From Acidobacteriota bacterium (GTDB lineage Bacteria; Acidobacteriota; Terriglobia; Bryobacterales; Bryobacteraceae): a stretch of 64,000 bases of DNA. The notes under the pieces were generated by a model. The model worked only from the letters and a program-made list of their open reading frames with translations, made no database searches and was not told where the DNA came from. Below are positions 7,465 to 15,747 of this stretch, piece by piece (position 1 is the first letter of the stretch; each line of letters starts with the position of its first letter). The translations under genes and the position numbers were made by a program. The stretch spans positions 1 through 64,000 of the forward strand of contig QHXW01000161.1 of the NCBI GenBank assembly GCA_003223115.1. Direction: 5' to 3'.

Positions 7465-8792
7465 ATGTTTTTATAAGCCTGGTCGAGAATCTCGACGACG
7501 TGCGCAACACGTTGGCCTTTGCCGTGCAAACGCGCGCCGGCCTGCAGTTGAAGCATGCAACCCGGATTCGCCGTGACAATCACAGCGGCGCCAGTCGAGT
7601 TGACGCTCTCCATCTTCTTTTCAAGCAGCGCCATGGACATGCTGTTTTCAACTACGTTGTAGACGCCAGCGCTGCCGCAGCACAGATCGGAGAGCGGCAT
7701 CTCGCGGAACTGTAATTTCGGAACCGCGGCCAGCAGGCGGCGTGGAGCAGTCCCGATTTTCTGGCCGTGCGCGAGATGACAGGAGTCCTGGTAGGTGGCG
7801 ATCACAGGTACGGGGCCCATATCCAGGTTCAGCCCGATTGAGGCCAGAAACTCGTTCACATCTTGAACCAAATGGCTGAAGCGCTGCGCTTTTTCCGCGT
7901 AGGCGGCGTCGTGTTCTAGAAGGTCGTGATATTCCTTGAGCGTTGAACCGCAGCCGGCGGCATTGGTGATGAGGGCATCGAAACCGCCCTCCAGAATTGC
8001 GTCGATATTGCAACGGGCCAGTTTGCGAGCATCCTCGCGCAGACCGGCGTGCACGTGCAGCGCGCCACAGCAACCCTGCCCGGCAGGTATGACGACCTCG
8101 CATCCGTTTTTTTGCAGCACGCGCACCGTGGCCTCATTGAGACGCGCGAACGAAATATTGGCCAGACATCCGGCCAGGAAAGCCACGCGCTGGCGTTGCG
8201 GCCCTTCGGCGGGAAACGTCTTTCCGATCTGGCTAAAAAAGAACGGCGGCTCGGCCGAAGGAGCGAGCTGTTCGATGCGGCCCAAGATTCCCAGGAGTTT
8301 CCAGAGGCCAGATCCGCGCACCAGGGCCTGCAGACCGCTGGCCTGGTAGAGATAAACCATGGCGCCGGCTACGGTCATCCACGTGGGCGACTGGAGCAGA
8401 CATCCAAACACGAACCGGCGCAACAGGCGAGTCATGAAGGGCCTGCGCACGCGATTTTCGATCTCGGCCCGAGCCGCCTCCACCAGCTTTCCGTATTGCA
8501 CGCCGGAAGGGCAGGCGGTCTCGCATCCGCGGCAGGCGAGGCACAATTCGATGTGCTCTATGTACGAGGGGGTGACGGGAGCCCCGCCGGCCACCTGCAC
8601 CATTTGATAGATGCGCCCACGCGGCGAATCCATCTCGAGACCGAGTTCGCGATACGTGGGACAGGCGTTCAGGCACAGGCCGCAGTGCACGCAACGGTCG
8701 AGATCCGCCTGTTGGGGGCGGTCAAAATCCGCCGGCTGCGGAGCGCGAAAGATGTCGACGCGGACATCAGATGAGGCGGTAGAGGCGGCCAC
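7461..8792 (-). CDS. glcF: Glycolate oxidase iron-sulfur subunit GlcF
   Basis: 443 residues. Two 4Fe-4S ferredoxin motifs lie at the N-terminus: CVHCGLCLNACPTYRELG (about 34) and CLACRGCETACPSGVQYG (about 87). Two CCG domains follow: LAGCLANISF with GQGCCGALHVHAG, and DSCHLAHGQ with LSDLCCGSAGVYN. This is the standard GlcF layout; the subunit passes electrons from the flavoprotein to the respiratory chain. The GTG start at 8792 lies inside the end of glcE (26-nt overlap), so the two are translationally coupled. glcD, the catalytic flavoprotein, is not next to them in this window. Confidence 0.93.
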   Translation of the reverse strand: MAASTASSDVRVDIFRAPQPADFDRPQQADLDRCVHCGLCLNACPTYRELGLEMDSPRGRIYQMVQVAGGAPVTPSYIEHIELCLACRGCETACPSGVQYGKLVEAARAEIENRVRRPFMTRLLRRFVFGCLLQSPTWMTVAGAMVYLYQASGLQALVRGSGLWKLLGILGRIEQLAPSAEPPFFFSQIGKTFPAEGPQRQRVAFLAGCLANISFARLNEATVRVLQKNGCEVVIPAGQGCCGALHVHAGLREDARKLARCNIDAILEGGFDALITNAAGCGSTLKEYHDLLEHDAAYAEKAQRFSHLVQDVNEFLASIGLNLDMGPVPVIATYQDSCHLAHGQKIGTAPRRLLAAVPKLQFREMPLSDLCCGSAGVYNVVENSMSMALLEKKMESVNSTGAAVIVTANPGCMLQLQAGARLHGKGQRVAHVVEILDQAYKNI

Positions 8793-9963
8793 GGTTCAAT
8801 AAGTTACCAGGGTCAAACATGCGCTTGACCTTCTTCATCATCTCAAAGTCGGCTCCCGGGGCGGGCCACAGTTCGAGGTTGGAGCGGGTATCGTCGGGCG
8901 CGAACTCGATCACTGCTTTCCAGCCGTGGTCGGTGGCCATACGAATCCAGCGTGCCGCTGCATCGGCTCGATTGAAATAGCCGTAGCATACGCCCGAGCC
9001 GGCGCGGCCGATGGCTGCTGTGTCGAATGATGTCATCACATCTTTCACCTGAGACAGCGTGCAGGAGGCGCGGACTACGGCGCCATGCGGAAACCGATCG
9101 AGGTGGTGCGCGGTGTAATTCTGAACTTGCCCCCAGAAGCGCTCGCCCTCAACACCCTCTAGCTTCAGGGTGCGGGGAAAAGCTGCGACAAGTTCGCGGG
9201 TGGAGCGCTCGACCACGGCCTTACTTCCACCGGTTTCGACAGCCAGAATGTAGCCCTTACGATTCAGTTGGCCGGTCGCTATGGGATTCAGCACGTCAAT
9301 GGCAGCCGGCTGAAGGACGCCCTTCAAAATTTGATCACGAGTGGCGAGAGCATCCACCAGCAACCTAAACGGAATGACGAAGGTGGCGTTGGCGGCAGGC
9401 ATCGGCAACAGCTTGAAGTTCACCACCGCGATGGCGGCGAGCGTGCCGAAAGAACCGATCATGAGCTTGCCCATGTCGAGACCGGCGACGTTTTTCACCA
9501 CCATTCCGCCTGACTGCACCAGTTTGCCTTCGAGTGTTGCGAACGTCATGCCGATGACGAGATCACGCGCGGTACCGTAGAGCCGCCGGCGGGGGCCACT
9601 GGTGTTCGAGGCAACAATGCCGCCGATGGTTGCGGTGTCCGAAAACGGCGGATCGAGCGGCACCATCTGATGGTTCTTAGCCAGCAGGCGCGCCAGTTTG
9701 GTGTAGGGGAGTCCGGCTTCCACGCTGATAGTCAAATCGCGCGGTTCGTACTGCAGCACCTGGGTCATCCCGGCAGTGGAGATAGTGACATCGGAAGGCT
9801 CCACGGGTCCGGCCATCAAACGCTTCGAAGCTGCGCCCACAAGCGTAATGGTCTGGTTGCGCTGGGCAACCGAGCCCAAAGTATCAGCAAGTTCACGCGG
9901 ACTTTGCGGCTGCAACGGGCGCCCTTGTGACTGGAATTGCGCAGATCTTTCAGGTTCCGGCAA
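8767..9963 (-). CDS. glcE: Glycolate oxidase FAD-binding subunit GlcE
   Basis: 398-residue flavoprotein of the FAD_binding_4 (PCMH) family. The FAD-binding region includes ITLVGAASKRLMAGP and DPPFSDTATIGGIVASNTSG, followed by RRRLYGTARDLVIGM and VVKNVAGLDMGKLMIGSFGT. The C-terminus ends with the typical MKKVKRMFDPGNLLNRGR. Together with GlcD and GlcF it converts glycolate to glyoxylate. It is the upstream gene of a two-gene unit with glcF. The 300-bp region in front of it holds a dispersed structured repeat instead of glcD. Confidence 0.9.
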   Translation of the reverse strand: MPEPERSAQFQSQGRPLQPQSPRELADTLGSVAQRNQTITLVGAASKRLMAGPVEPSDVTISTAGMTQVLQYEPRDLTISVEAGLPYTKLARLLAKNHQMVPLDPPFSDTATIGGIVASNTSGPRRRLYGTARDLVIGMTFATLEGKLVQSGGMVVKNVAGLDMGKLMIGSFGTLAAIAVVNFKLLPMPAANATFVIPFRLLVDALATRDQILKGVLQPAAIDVLNPIATGQLNRKGYILAVETGGSKAVVERSTRELVAAFPRTLKLEGVEGERFWGQVQNYTAHHLDRFPHGAVVRASCTLSQVKDVMTSFDTAAIGRAGSGVCYGYFNRADAAARWIRMATDHGWKAVIEFAPDDTRSNLELWPAPGADFEMMKKVKRMFDPGNLLNRGRLYRLI

Positions 9964-10009
9964 GCCACTACTTTACCGCGAAGGGCAAAGCAGACGAGCG
10001 GAGCAGGGT

Positions 10010-10180
10010 GGAATAGGCCTCCAGGCCTGTGGTTTGAAACCGACCGGCGAAAGCCCGGTTAAAACGCGGGTTCCGGGAAAGCAACGGACGGTCCCTGGCG
10101 GGAACGTCTCTGGCGGCAGAAACCTCTATTCGACCGGTTTTTTGTTTCCAACGACTTGCACCGAGGTTCCTGGAGAGACT
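10010..10180 (+). repeat. Structured intergenic element containing dispersed 97-bp repeat (copy A)
   Basis: Positions 10081-10177 match the reverse complement of 62158-62254 with only 3 mismatches in 97. Several hairpins are visible: GACGGTCCC/GGGAACGTC with a TGGC loop (10087-10108, one internal mismatch), and upstream ACCGG/CCGGT around CGAAAGC plus the palindrome GGTTTGAAACC. The loop differs between copies (TGGC here, TAGC there) while the stem is kept. It occupies the gap between glcE and the amidase gene and codes for nothing convincing. It could be a structured RNA, a non-autonomous mobile element or an intron remnant. Confidence 0.6.
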
Positions 10181-10263
10181 TCGACTGCGACGCCGGTTCC
10201 ACAAGAGAGGAAAATGCAGGGCAACCGCTCAGTGACCGTTGTGGCTCGGCTCACCCACAGTGA

Positions 10264-11523
10264 TCAGTCGTTCAGGGTGCTTTCGATGTGGACGGCCAGC
10301 GTCACCAGTTCCGAATCGCAGCCCAAATCGGCGACAATCTGCAAGCCCATCGGCAAGCCGTTATGAGCAGACATGGGGACTGAAATGACCGGAAAACCGA
10401 GCGCGGTCCAGGCGCAGTTCATGACTGGATCGCCAGTGCTCTCGAGACCTTCAGGCGCGGGTCCGGGCGCGGCGGGAGTGAGCAGGAAAGGATACTCGTG
10501 GAACAAGCGCCTGGTTTCGCGCTTTACGTCTGCGATCAGCGCCAGCGCCGCGTGATACTCGGAAACCGTGATGCGCAGTCCTTCCTCCACCAGTTGAGCC
10601 AGCTTCCTGCCGATTCGTTCACCGTACTCGCGGTGCCGCGGGGCGTGCGTGCGCGCACCTTCATATGCGGCGATGAGCCGTGCCGTCCCGGTCATTTGGG
10701 GAAAATCCTGCGGCAGCTCGACGACATTCACCTGATAACTCAAGGAGAGACGCTCCACCGTGGTGCGGAAGGCAATCTCCATCTGAGGCTCGACCGGCGG
10801 CATCACCGTAGGCACCCCCAGCCAGGGTTTGGGGATCGCGTTCTTGTTCCCTATGCGCGTCCAGAGCAAGCGCATATCATCGGCAGTTTGCGTGAACAGG
10901 CCCGCGGTATCGAGCGAAGGAGCAAACGGCAAAACACCGCCGAGCGGCAGCGAACCATACGTAGGCTTGAATCCAACAACTCCGCAGAATGATGCCGGCC
11001 GGATGATGGAGCCCAGCGTTTGCGTGCCCAATGCGAAGGGGACCATGCCGGCTGCGACAGCCACCGCGGAACCACTCGAGCTACCGCCTGGCGTTCGCGA
11101 CGGATCGTGGGGGTTGTGCGTGGGTGCGGCATCGAGATACGCGAAAGCAGTAGTTTGTGTCTTGCCCAGCAACACCGCGCCGAGCTCGCGCAAATGGGCA
11201 ACCAGTGCGGCATCGCTTGAACCCTTGCGGCCCGCGTACAGCGGCGACCCGTACTCGGTGGCCAGGTTGAGCGTTTCGAAAATATCCTTGGCGCCGAAGG
11301 GAATTCCAGTAAGAGGACCGCGATTGAGTTCCGGCTGAGGGGAAACTTCGACCCAGGCCTTCAATTGGGCATCGCGCGCGGCGATACGCTCGAGGCAAAG
11401 GGCAATCAGTTCTTCCCGCGATCTCGCCTTAGAATCGAGCCAGTGAATGAATTGCCGAAGAAGGCCGCGCTTAGTCGCGGAGAAACGCTCGGCCATCACG
11501 ACACCTTCACCACGCGACCGCAT
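10264..11523 (-). CDS. Amidase (amidase-signature family)
   Basis: 419 residues. The amidase-signature Ser-cisSer-Lys site is visible: the Lys in GIPFGAKDIFETLN, the Gly/Ser stretch RTPGGSSSGSAVAVAAGMVP, and the nucleophile region ALGTQTLGSIIRPASFCG, which reads TLGSII where DTGGSIR is usual. FKPTYGSLPLGGVLPFAPSL matches the next conserved block. The enzyme hydrolyses a carboxamide; the family includes allophanate hydrolase, GatA and nonspecific amidases. The length and single domain exclude the allophanate hydrolase C-terminal domain, and no gatB or gatC is near, so a catabolic amidase is likelier than GatA. Start may be 11523 or the Met at 11496. Confidence 0.85.
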   Translation of the reverse strand: MRSRGEGVVMAERFSATKRGLLRQFIHWLDSKARSREELIALCLERIAARDAQLKAWVEVSPQPELNRGPLTGIPFGAKDIFETLNLATEYGSPLYAGRKGSSDAALVAHLRELGAVLLGKTQTTAFAYLDAAPTHNPHDPSRTPGGSSSGSAVAVAAGMVPFALGTQTLGSIIRPASFCGVVGFKPTYGSLPLGGVLPFAPSLDTAGLFTQTADDMRLLWTRIGNKNAIPKPWLGVPTVMPPVEPQMEIAFRTTVERLSLSYQVNVVELPQDFPQMTGTARLIAAYEGARTHAPRHREYGERIGRKLAQLVEEGLRITVSEYHAALALIADVKRETRRLFHEYPFLLTPAAPGPAPEGLESTGDPVMNCAWTALGFPVISVPMSAHNGLPMGLQIVADLGCDSELVTLAVHIESTLND

Positions 11524-11544
11524 ACGTATAATGTAATTCGAACT

Positions 11545-12519
11545 ATGAAAACGTCCTACTGTTTTTTTGTGATTTTATGCGTGCCCCTGCCGCTGTGCGC
11601 GCAGGTCAAGATCGATAAGGGTGATGGTCGTATATCTGTCGCTATCGATGGTAAACCTTATACCGTTTTGTACTACGGTCCGGAAACAATGAAACCCTAT
11701 CTTCACCCGTTACGCTCGGCTTCGGGAAAGGTCATGACTCGCAAGTACCCCATGGAAACAGTTCCGGACGAAACGCACGATCACCCGCACCACCGCGGCC
11801 TTTGGTTCACGCACGGGGACGTGAACGGCTACGATTTCTGGGGCAATGAGCCTTCCGAGCACAATGCGAAAGCCGGCAAGGTGGTGTTGAAGCAGGTGGG
11901 TAAGCTGACCGGCGGCAAGACATCGGGGACGCTCGAAGCGACATTTGAATGGGACGATCCGCAGGGGAAGGGATTGCTCACCGAAGCGCGCAAGATCACG
12001 TTCTACCGGGAGCCGGACCGCCGCGTGATGGACTTCGATATCACTCTCACACCGCTCGAGAAAGTGACGTTCGGCGATACCAAGGAAGGCACATTTGCCA
12101 TTCGCATTGCGCCGGGGTTGGAGGAGCCGACGAAAAACGCCCCAGCCTCACCCAAACGAACCGGGATGATGGTCGATTCTGAAGGCCGGCATGCCGAAGG
12201 ACAGATCTGGGGACACCGTGCGAACTGGGTGGATTACGCTGGAGAAATAGAGGGCGAAAAACTGGGCATCGCGATTCTGGACCATCCGGAAAATCCGCGG
12301 CATCCGACGTATTGGCACTCACGCAGTTACGGGCTGTTCGCCGCGAACATTTTCGGTCTTCACGATTTTCTAAACGATAAATCGGCCAACGGCAGCATGA
12401 CGATTGAACCCGGTCAGCCGCAACGGTTCCGCTACCGCGTGATCATTCATGGGGGCGATTCCGAGAGCGGCAACATCGCGGGGGCGTACCAGACGTATAC
12501 AGCTGGAAAGAAGCCGTAG
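11545..12519 (+). CDS. Secreted DUF6807/PmoA-like protein
   Basis: 324 residues with an N-terminal signal peptide (MKTSYCFFVILCVPLPLCAQ). The body has motifs of the PmoA-like/DUF6807 family of Acidobacteria and Planctomycetes: ETHDHPHHRGLWFTHGDVNG near residue 75, VMDFDITLTPLEKVTFGDT, and GIAILDHPENPRHPTYWHSR. The His-rich HDHPHHRG stretch could bind metal, but no function is established. The ATG at 11545 is chosen because it starts the signal peptide; the longer open frame overlaps the divergent amidase gene. Family members are often found near sugar catabolic genes; here the neighbours are an amidase and a NadD-like gene. Confidence 0.8.
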   Translation: MKTSYCFFVILCVPLPLCAQVKIDKGDGRISVAIDGKPYTVLYYGPETMKPYLHPLRSASGKVMTRKYPMETVPDETHDHPHHRGLWFTHGDVNGYDFWGNEPSEHNAKAGKVVLKQVGKLTGGKTSGTLEATFEWDDPQGKGLLTEARKITFYREPDRRVMDFDITLTPLEKVTFGDTKEGTFAIRIAPGLEEPTKNAPASPKRTGMMVDSEGRHAEGQIWGHRANWVDYAGEIEGEKLGIAILDHPENPRHPTYWHSRSYGLFAANIFGLHDFLNDKSANGSMTIEPGQPQRFRYRVIIHGGDSESGNIAGAYQTYTAGKKP

Positions 12520-12621
12520 ACCGGGAAGAGTCTCGGCAGGAGTGGCGAGACGGCGCGCGGAGCCCGGATACAACGCGAGTCCGGGAGAGTCGCGGATCTT
12601 CGACGAGTGCCCGACACTGCG

Positions 12622-13248
12622 CTACACGGAATAGATTTCGCGGGCGAGCGGCACGACGGCTTCGGGCACCAGATGCTCCCATGCGGCGCCCTGGCGGATG
12701 CGCTCGCGGACCTCGGTGGCCGAAATCGAATCCAGATCCTCGGTAACAGACAGCGTGTGGACGCGTTCGAGCATGCGGTCCGGTGGCGAGAAAACGCCCC
12801 CGCGCGCAGCCACCAACAACTCGAACTGCTCGAGCATGCATGGAAATGCTTCCGGATCGCCATAGTCCCACTGAATGATGCGCTCGGCGGCGTCGCGCCC
12901 ACAAATAAACATCAGCCGGACAAGCTGCCCGTAGACCTCGCGACACTCCCCGGCAATCTCAATGAACAGACCGCGCTGGCTGGATGCCACGGAAAAGCGC
13001 GGGTCCGCCTTGGTGGCCGCGAGCAGCATTTGCAGACGCTGATCGAAACCGGCGGCCTCATAAGTCTTATGAGGAAAAACGCGCGGCAGCACCAACAAGA
13101 CTTCATCCACCGTACTGAGCGCCGCTCGAGCCAGAGTCAGGTGTGCGCGGGTGGGCGGGTTGAAAGCCGCCGGCAGAATCCCGAGCGTCGCTGGAGCAGG
13201 TTGAGCACGCTGGAAAAATTCAAGCGCCACAGTACCGTTGTAGTACAC
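12622..13248 (-). CDS. NadD-like nicotinate-nucleotide adenylyltransferase
   Basis: About 208 residues of a nucleotidylyltransferase (HIGH superfamily). The phosphate-binding motif is FNPPTRAHLTLARAAL, where the usual GH.GH is FNPPT.AH. The C-terminal ISATEVRERIRQGAAW corresponds to the ISSTxIR motif of NadD. This would join ATP and nicotinate mononucleotide in NAD synthesis, or act on a related substrate, since the N-terminal GxFDPxHxGH pattern is altered. The start is uncertain: the GTG at 13248 lies 12 bp from the divergent start at 13261, and the GTG at 13227 is equally possible. Confidence 0.7.
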   Translation of the reverse strand: MYYNGTVALEFFQRAQPAPATLGILPAAFNPPTRAHLTLARAALSTVDEVLLVLPRVFPHKTYEAAGFDQRLQMLLAATKADPRFSVASSQRGLFIEIAGECREVYGQLVRLMFICGRDAAERIIQWDYGDPEAFPCMLEQFELLVAARGGVFSPPDRMLERVHTLSVTEDLDSISATEVRERIRQGAAWEHLVPEAVVPLAREIYSV

Positions 13249-13260
13249 TGGCCCACATTC

Positions 13261-14946
13261 ATGCGTTCCGTAACGTACACGCTCGCTGCTCTTCTATTCG
13301 TGTTGATGTCCGCCGCCGCCCGCGCGCAGGATTTTGACCTGCTGATTCGCGGCGGTTTGATTGTAGACGGCACTGGGAATCCCGCATTTCACGGCGATAT
13401 CGGCATTCGGGAGGACCGCATCGCGGCGCTCGGCCATCTTACCGGCAAAACGGCAAAGCGGATTGTTGACGCGCAAAGCCTGACGGTCGCGCCGGGGTTC
13501 ATCGACATCCATAACCACTCGGATTACACGCTGCTGGTGGACGGAAACGCCGAGAGCATGATCCGGCAGGGCGTGACGTCGATGATTCTGGGCGAGGGCG
13601 AGTCGGCCGCGCCCATCGGCGGCAAGCAGGAGGCTCGTGAGCATCATGTGGGACCGAACGGCGCGCCCGCCGACTGGACGGACTTCGACGGCTACTTCGC
13701 ACGTCTGCTGCGGCAGGGAATTTCGCCCAACGTCGGAAGCTATGTCGGCTCGGGCCAGGTCTGGACTTATGTACATGGTGAGTGCGCCGGGCCGGTCACA
13801 CCCGGGGAACTCGACCAGATGCGCGCGCTGGTACGCCAGGCCATGGAGCAGGGCGCGCTGGGCGTGAGTAGCTCGCTGAGCGGGCCGCCGGGGTCGTGGA
13901 TCGATACCGGCACGCTCGTCGCTATGTGCGAAGCCGCGGCCGCGTACGGCGCCAGCTACTCAACGCACATGCGCACCGAAGGCCGGGGCGTATTCGAATC
14001 GGTCGCGGAGGCGCTAGAGATCGGGCGGCGCGCACATGTGCCGGTGGACATCATCCACCTCAAGATCGCCGAACACAGCATGTGGGGCCAGATGCCGGAG
14101 CTGGTTTCGACTATCGCGCGAGCCCGCGCGCAGGGTTATGATGTGCAAGCCAACGTTTATCCCTATCGCGCCGGGCAGAACGATTTAGCGAGCATCATTC
14201 CGCCGTGGGCACACGAGGGTGGGGCCGAAGCCATGATCCGGCGCCTGAAAGATCCCGCGCTTCGGCCACGGCTTGAAAACGAAATTCAACGCGGCATCGC
14301 CGGCTCCAACTGGTACGACCACTATACGGCTACGGGCGGCTGGGACGGCATGCTGCTGGTGTCCTTCACGAATCCGAAATACAAACGCTTTGAAGGCATG
14401 CGGATGAACCAGGTCATCACGGAGCTGAACAAGCCGCCGATTGATGTGCTATTCGAACTGCTCGAAGCCAACGCCGGCTCTGTGCCGACAGTCTACTTCC
14501 ACCATTCCGAGGAGGACATGCGTAACGCGCTCAAGCAGCCGTTCGTCTCCATCGGTTCTGACGGAACGGCAGTCGCTACTGAAGGTCCGCTCGCGGCCGG
14601 CCATCCCCACCCGCGCTACTACGGAACGTTTCCGCGCGTGCTCGGGCGTTACGTGCGGCAGGAAAAGCTGATGACGCTCGAAGAGGCTATCCGGAAAATG
14701 ACATCGGCGAACGCGGCCAAGGTCGGCATCCTGGATCGCGGCATCCTGCGGCCGGGTATGAGAGCGGACGTCACTGTATTCGACGCCACTCGCATCCTCG
14801 ACAACGCGACGTACGAAAAACCGCATCAATACGCCACGGGTGTGGCCTATGTCATCGTGAACGGCCAGTTGGTGCTCGATGGAGTCAGGCACACCGGCGC
14901 GCGGCCCGGCCGGATCTTGAAGCGGCAGGACAGCGGGCGCACTTAG
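13261..14946 (+). CDS. N-acyl-D-amino-acid deacylase (D-aminoacylase family)
   Basis: 561 residues: signal peptide (LAALLFVLMSAAARAQ), then an amidohydrolase-superfamily enzyme. It has DFDLLIRGGLIVDGTGNPAF, the metal ligands in APGFIDIHNHSDYTLL (HxH), THMRTEGRG, VDIIHLKIAEHSMWG and the late Asp in VSIGSDGTAV, followed by HPHPRYYGTFPRVLGRYVR and ILRPGMRADVTVFDA. This is the D-aminoacylase layout, hydrolysing N-acyl-D-amino acids or related amides, here probably in the periplasm. The ATG at 13261 starts the signal peptide; an open frame extends far upstream but only as the shadow of the divergent NadD-like gene. Exact substrate unknown. Confidence 0.88.
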   Translation: MRSVTYTLAALLFVLMSAAARAQDFDLLIRGGLIVDGTGNPAFHGDIGIREDRIAALGHLTGKTAKRIVDAQSLTVAPGFIDIHNHSDYTLLVDGNAESMIRQGVTSMILGEGESAAPIGGKQEAREHHVGPNGAPADWTDFDGYFARLLRQGISPNVGSYVGSGQVWTYVHGECAGPVTPGELDQMRALVRQAMEQGALGVSSSLSGPPGSWIDTGTLVAMCEAAAAYGASYSTHMRTEGRGVFESVAEALEIGRRAHVPVDIIHLKIAEHSMWGQMPELVSTIARARAQGYDVQANVYPYRAGQNDLASIIPPWAHEGGAEAMIRRLKDPALRPRLENEIQRGIAGSNWYDHYTATGGWDGMLLVSFTNPKYKRFEGMRMNQVITELNKPPIDVLFELLEANAGSVPTVYFHHSEEDMRNALKQPFVSIGSDGTAVATEGPLAAGHPHPRYYGTFPRVLGRYVRQEKLMTLEEAIRKMTSANAAKVGILDRGILRPGMRADVTVFDATRILDNATYEKPHQYATGVAYVIVNGQLVLDGVRHTGARPGRILKRQDSGRT

Positions 14947-14970
14947 CGGTAGATTAGGAATAGGTAACGC

Positions 14971-15642
14971 ATGTTTACATGGATTTGCCCGCAGTGTGGG
15001 CGTGAAGTTCCCCCTGCTTATGATGAATGTCCCGATTGCGCCGCCAAGCAGAAGGGGCAGGCTGCGGCTCAACAACCGGCAACGCCCCCGGCCGCCGCTA
15101 CAGCGCCACCGTTCCCGCAGGCCGTAGAGCCTCGGTGGCCTCGGGCCGTGCCCCCGCCGCCAACGGGCGTCGCTATTCCCGCGTGGCTGCTGAGTATTCT
15201 GTTTGCCGTCGGATTTCTGGCCGTCGGTGCGGGCGCGTACTACGGGATCCGGCACTTTGCGAATCCGGGTTCACCGGCCCTAGACGGGCTGCATGACCCC
15301 CCCGCAGCCGGGAAGGGAGCTGCTGCGAGCTCCTTACAAAAGTACGTGGAAGTTGTCGGTGTGCGGCTGACCGAAGAGCCCCGGAAAAAGCCCGAGGTTC
15401 GTTTCGTTATCGTGAACCACTCGGGCGCGGAGATTTCGGATCTTGTCGCAAATGTCAACCTGTGGGCGCGCACCGCAAAATCCGACGAGGAAGCCGTGGG
15501 CAATTTTTCCTTTAAGCTGCCCTCGCTCGGTCCTTACGAATCAAAAGACTTATCAGCGCCGCTAAACACGAAATTGCGCGTTTACGAACTGCCGGACTGG
15601 CAGAACCTCGTGCCCGACCTCCAGGTCACCTCGCCCAAGTAA
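14971..15642 (+). CDS. Zinc-ribbon membrane-anchored protein
   Basis: 223 residues. The N-terminus is a zinc ribbon, WICPQCGREVPP and YDECPDCAAKQ (four Cys). A Pro/Ala-rich linker (about 30-65), one membrane helix (AWLLSILFAVGFLAVGAGAY, about 70-90) and a C-terminal beta-rich domain (LQKYVEVVGVRLTEEPRKKP, VRFVIVNHSGAEISDLVAN, YESKDLSAPL) follow. The C-terminal part looks like an FxLYD-type interaction domain. It precedes the PEGA kinase by about 100 bp on the same strand, so it may be a partner or substrate. Start has a nearby AGGAATAGG upstream. Catalytic function not expected. Confidence 0.75.
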   Translation: MFTWICPQCGREVPPAYDECPDCAAKQKGQAAAQQPATPPAAATAPPFPQAVEPRWPRAVPPPPTGVAIPAWLLSILFAVGFLAVGAGAYYGIRHFANPGSPALDGLHDPPAAGKGAAASSLQKYVEVVGVRLTEEPRKKPEVRFVIVNHSGAEISDLVANVNLWARTAKSDEEAVGNFSFKLPSLGPYESKDLSAPLNTKLRVYELPDWQNLVPDLQVTSPK

Positions 15643-15747
15643 GCCAGAGCGGCGGATTTCCCTCGTGTGCATTGCGAACTCTGCTACGATGACGCCATAG
15701 GTGGGGTTGGGGCGGCGACCGTCCACACAACAGCCTGTTTCCAAAAT

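Noticed and set aside
10010-10180. Possible group II intron 5' region
   Set aside because: No GUGYG-type start, no domain V sequence and no reverse-transcriptase ORF near either copy; left open only as an alternative to test.
9968-10204. Minus-strand ORF of 78 codons across the repeat
   Set aside because: It is Arg/Ser-rich, has no motif, and is explained by the structured repeat; treated as non-coding.
12607-13260. Long in-frame extension before the D-aminoacylase
   Set aside because: It is the antisense shadow of the NadD-like gene; the signal peptide starts at 13261.
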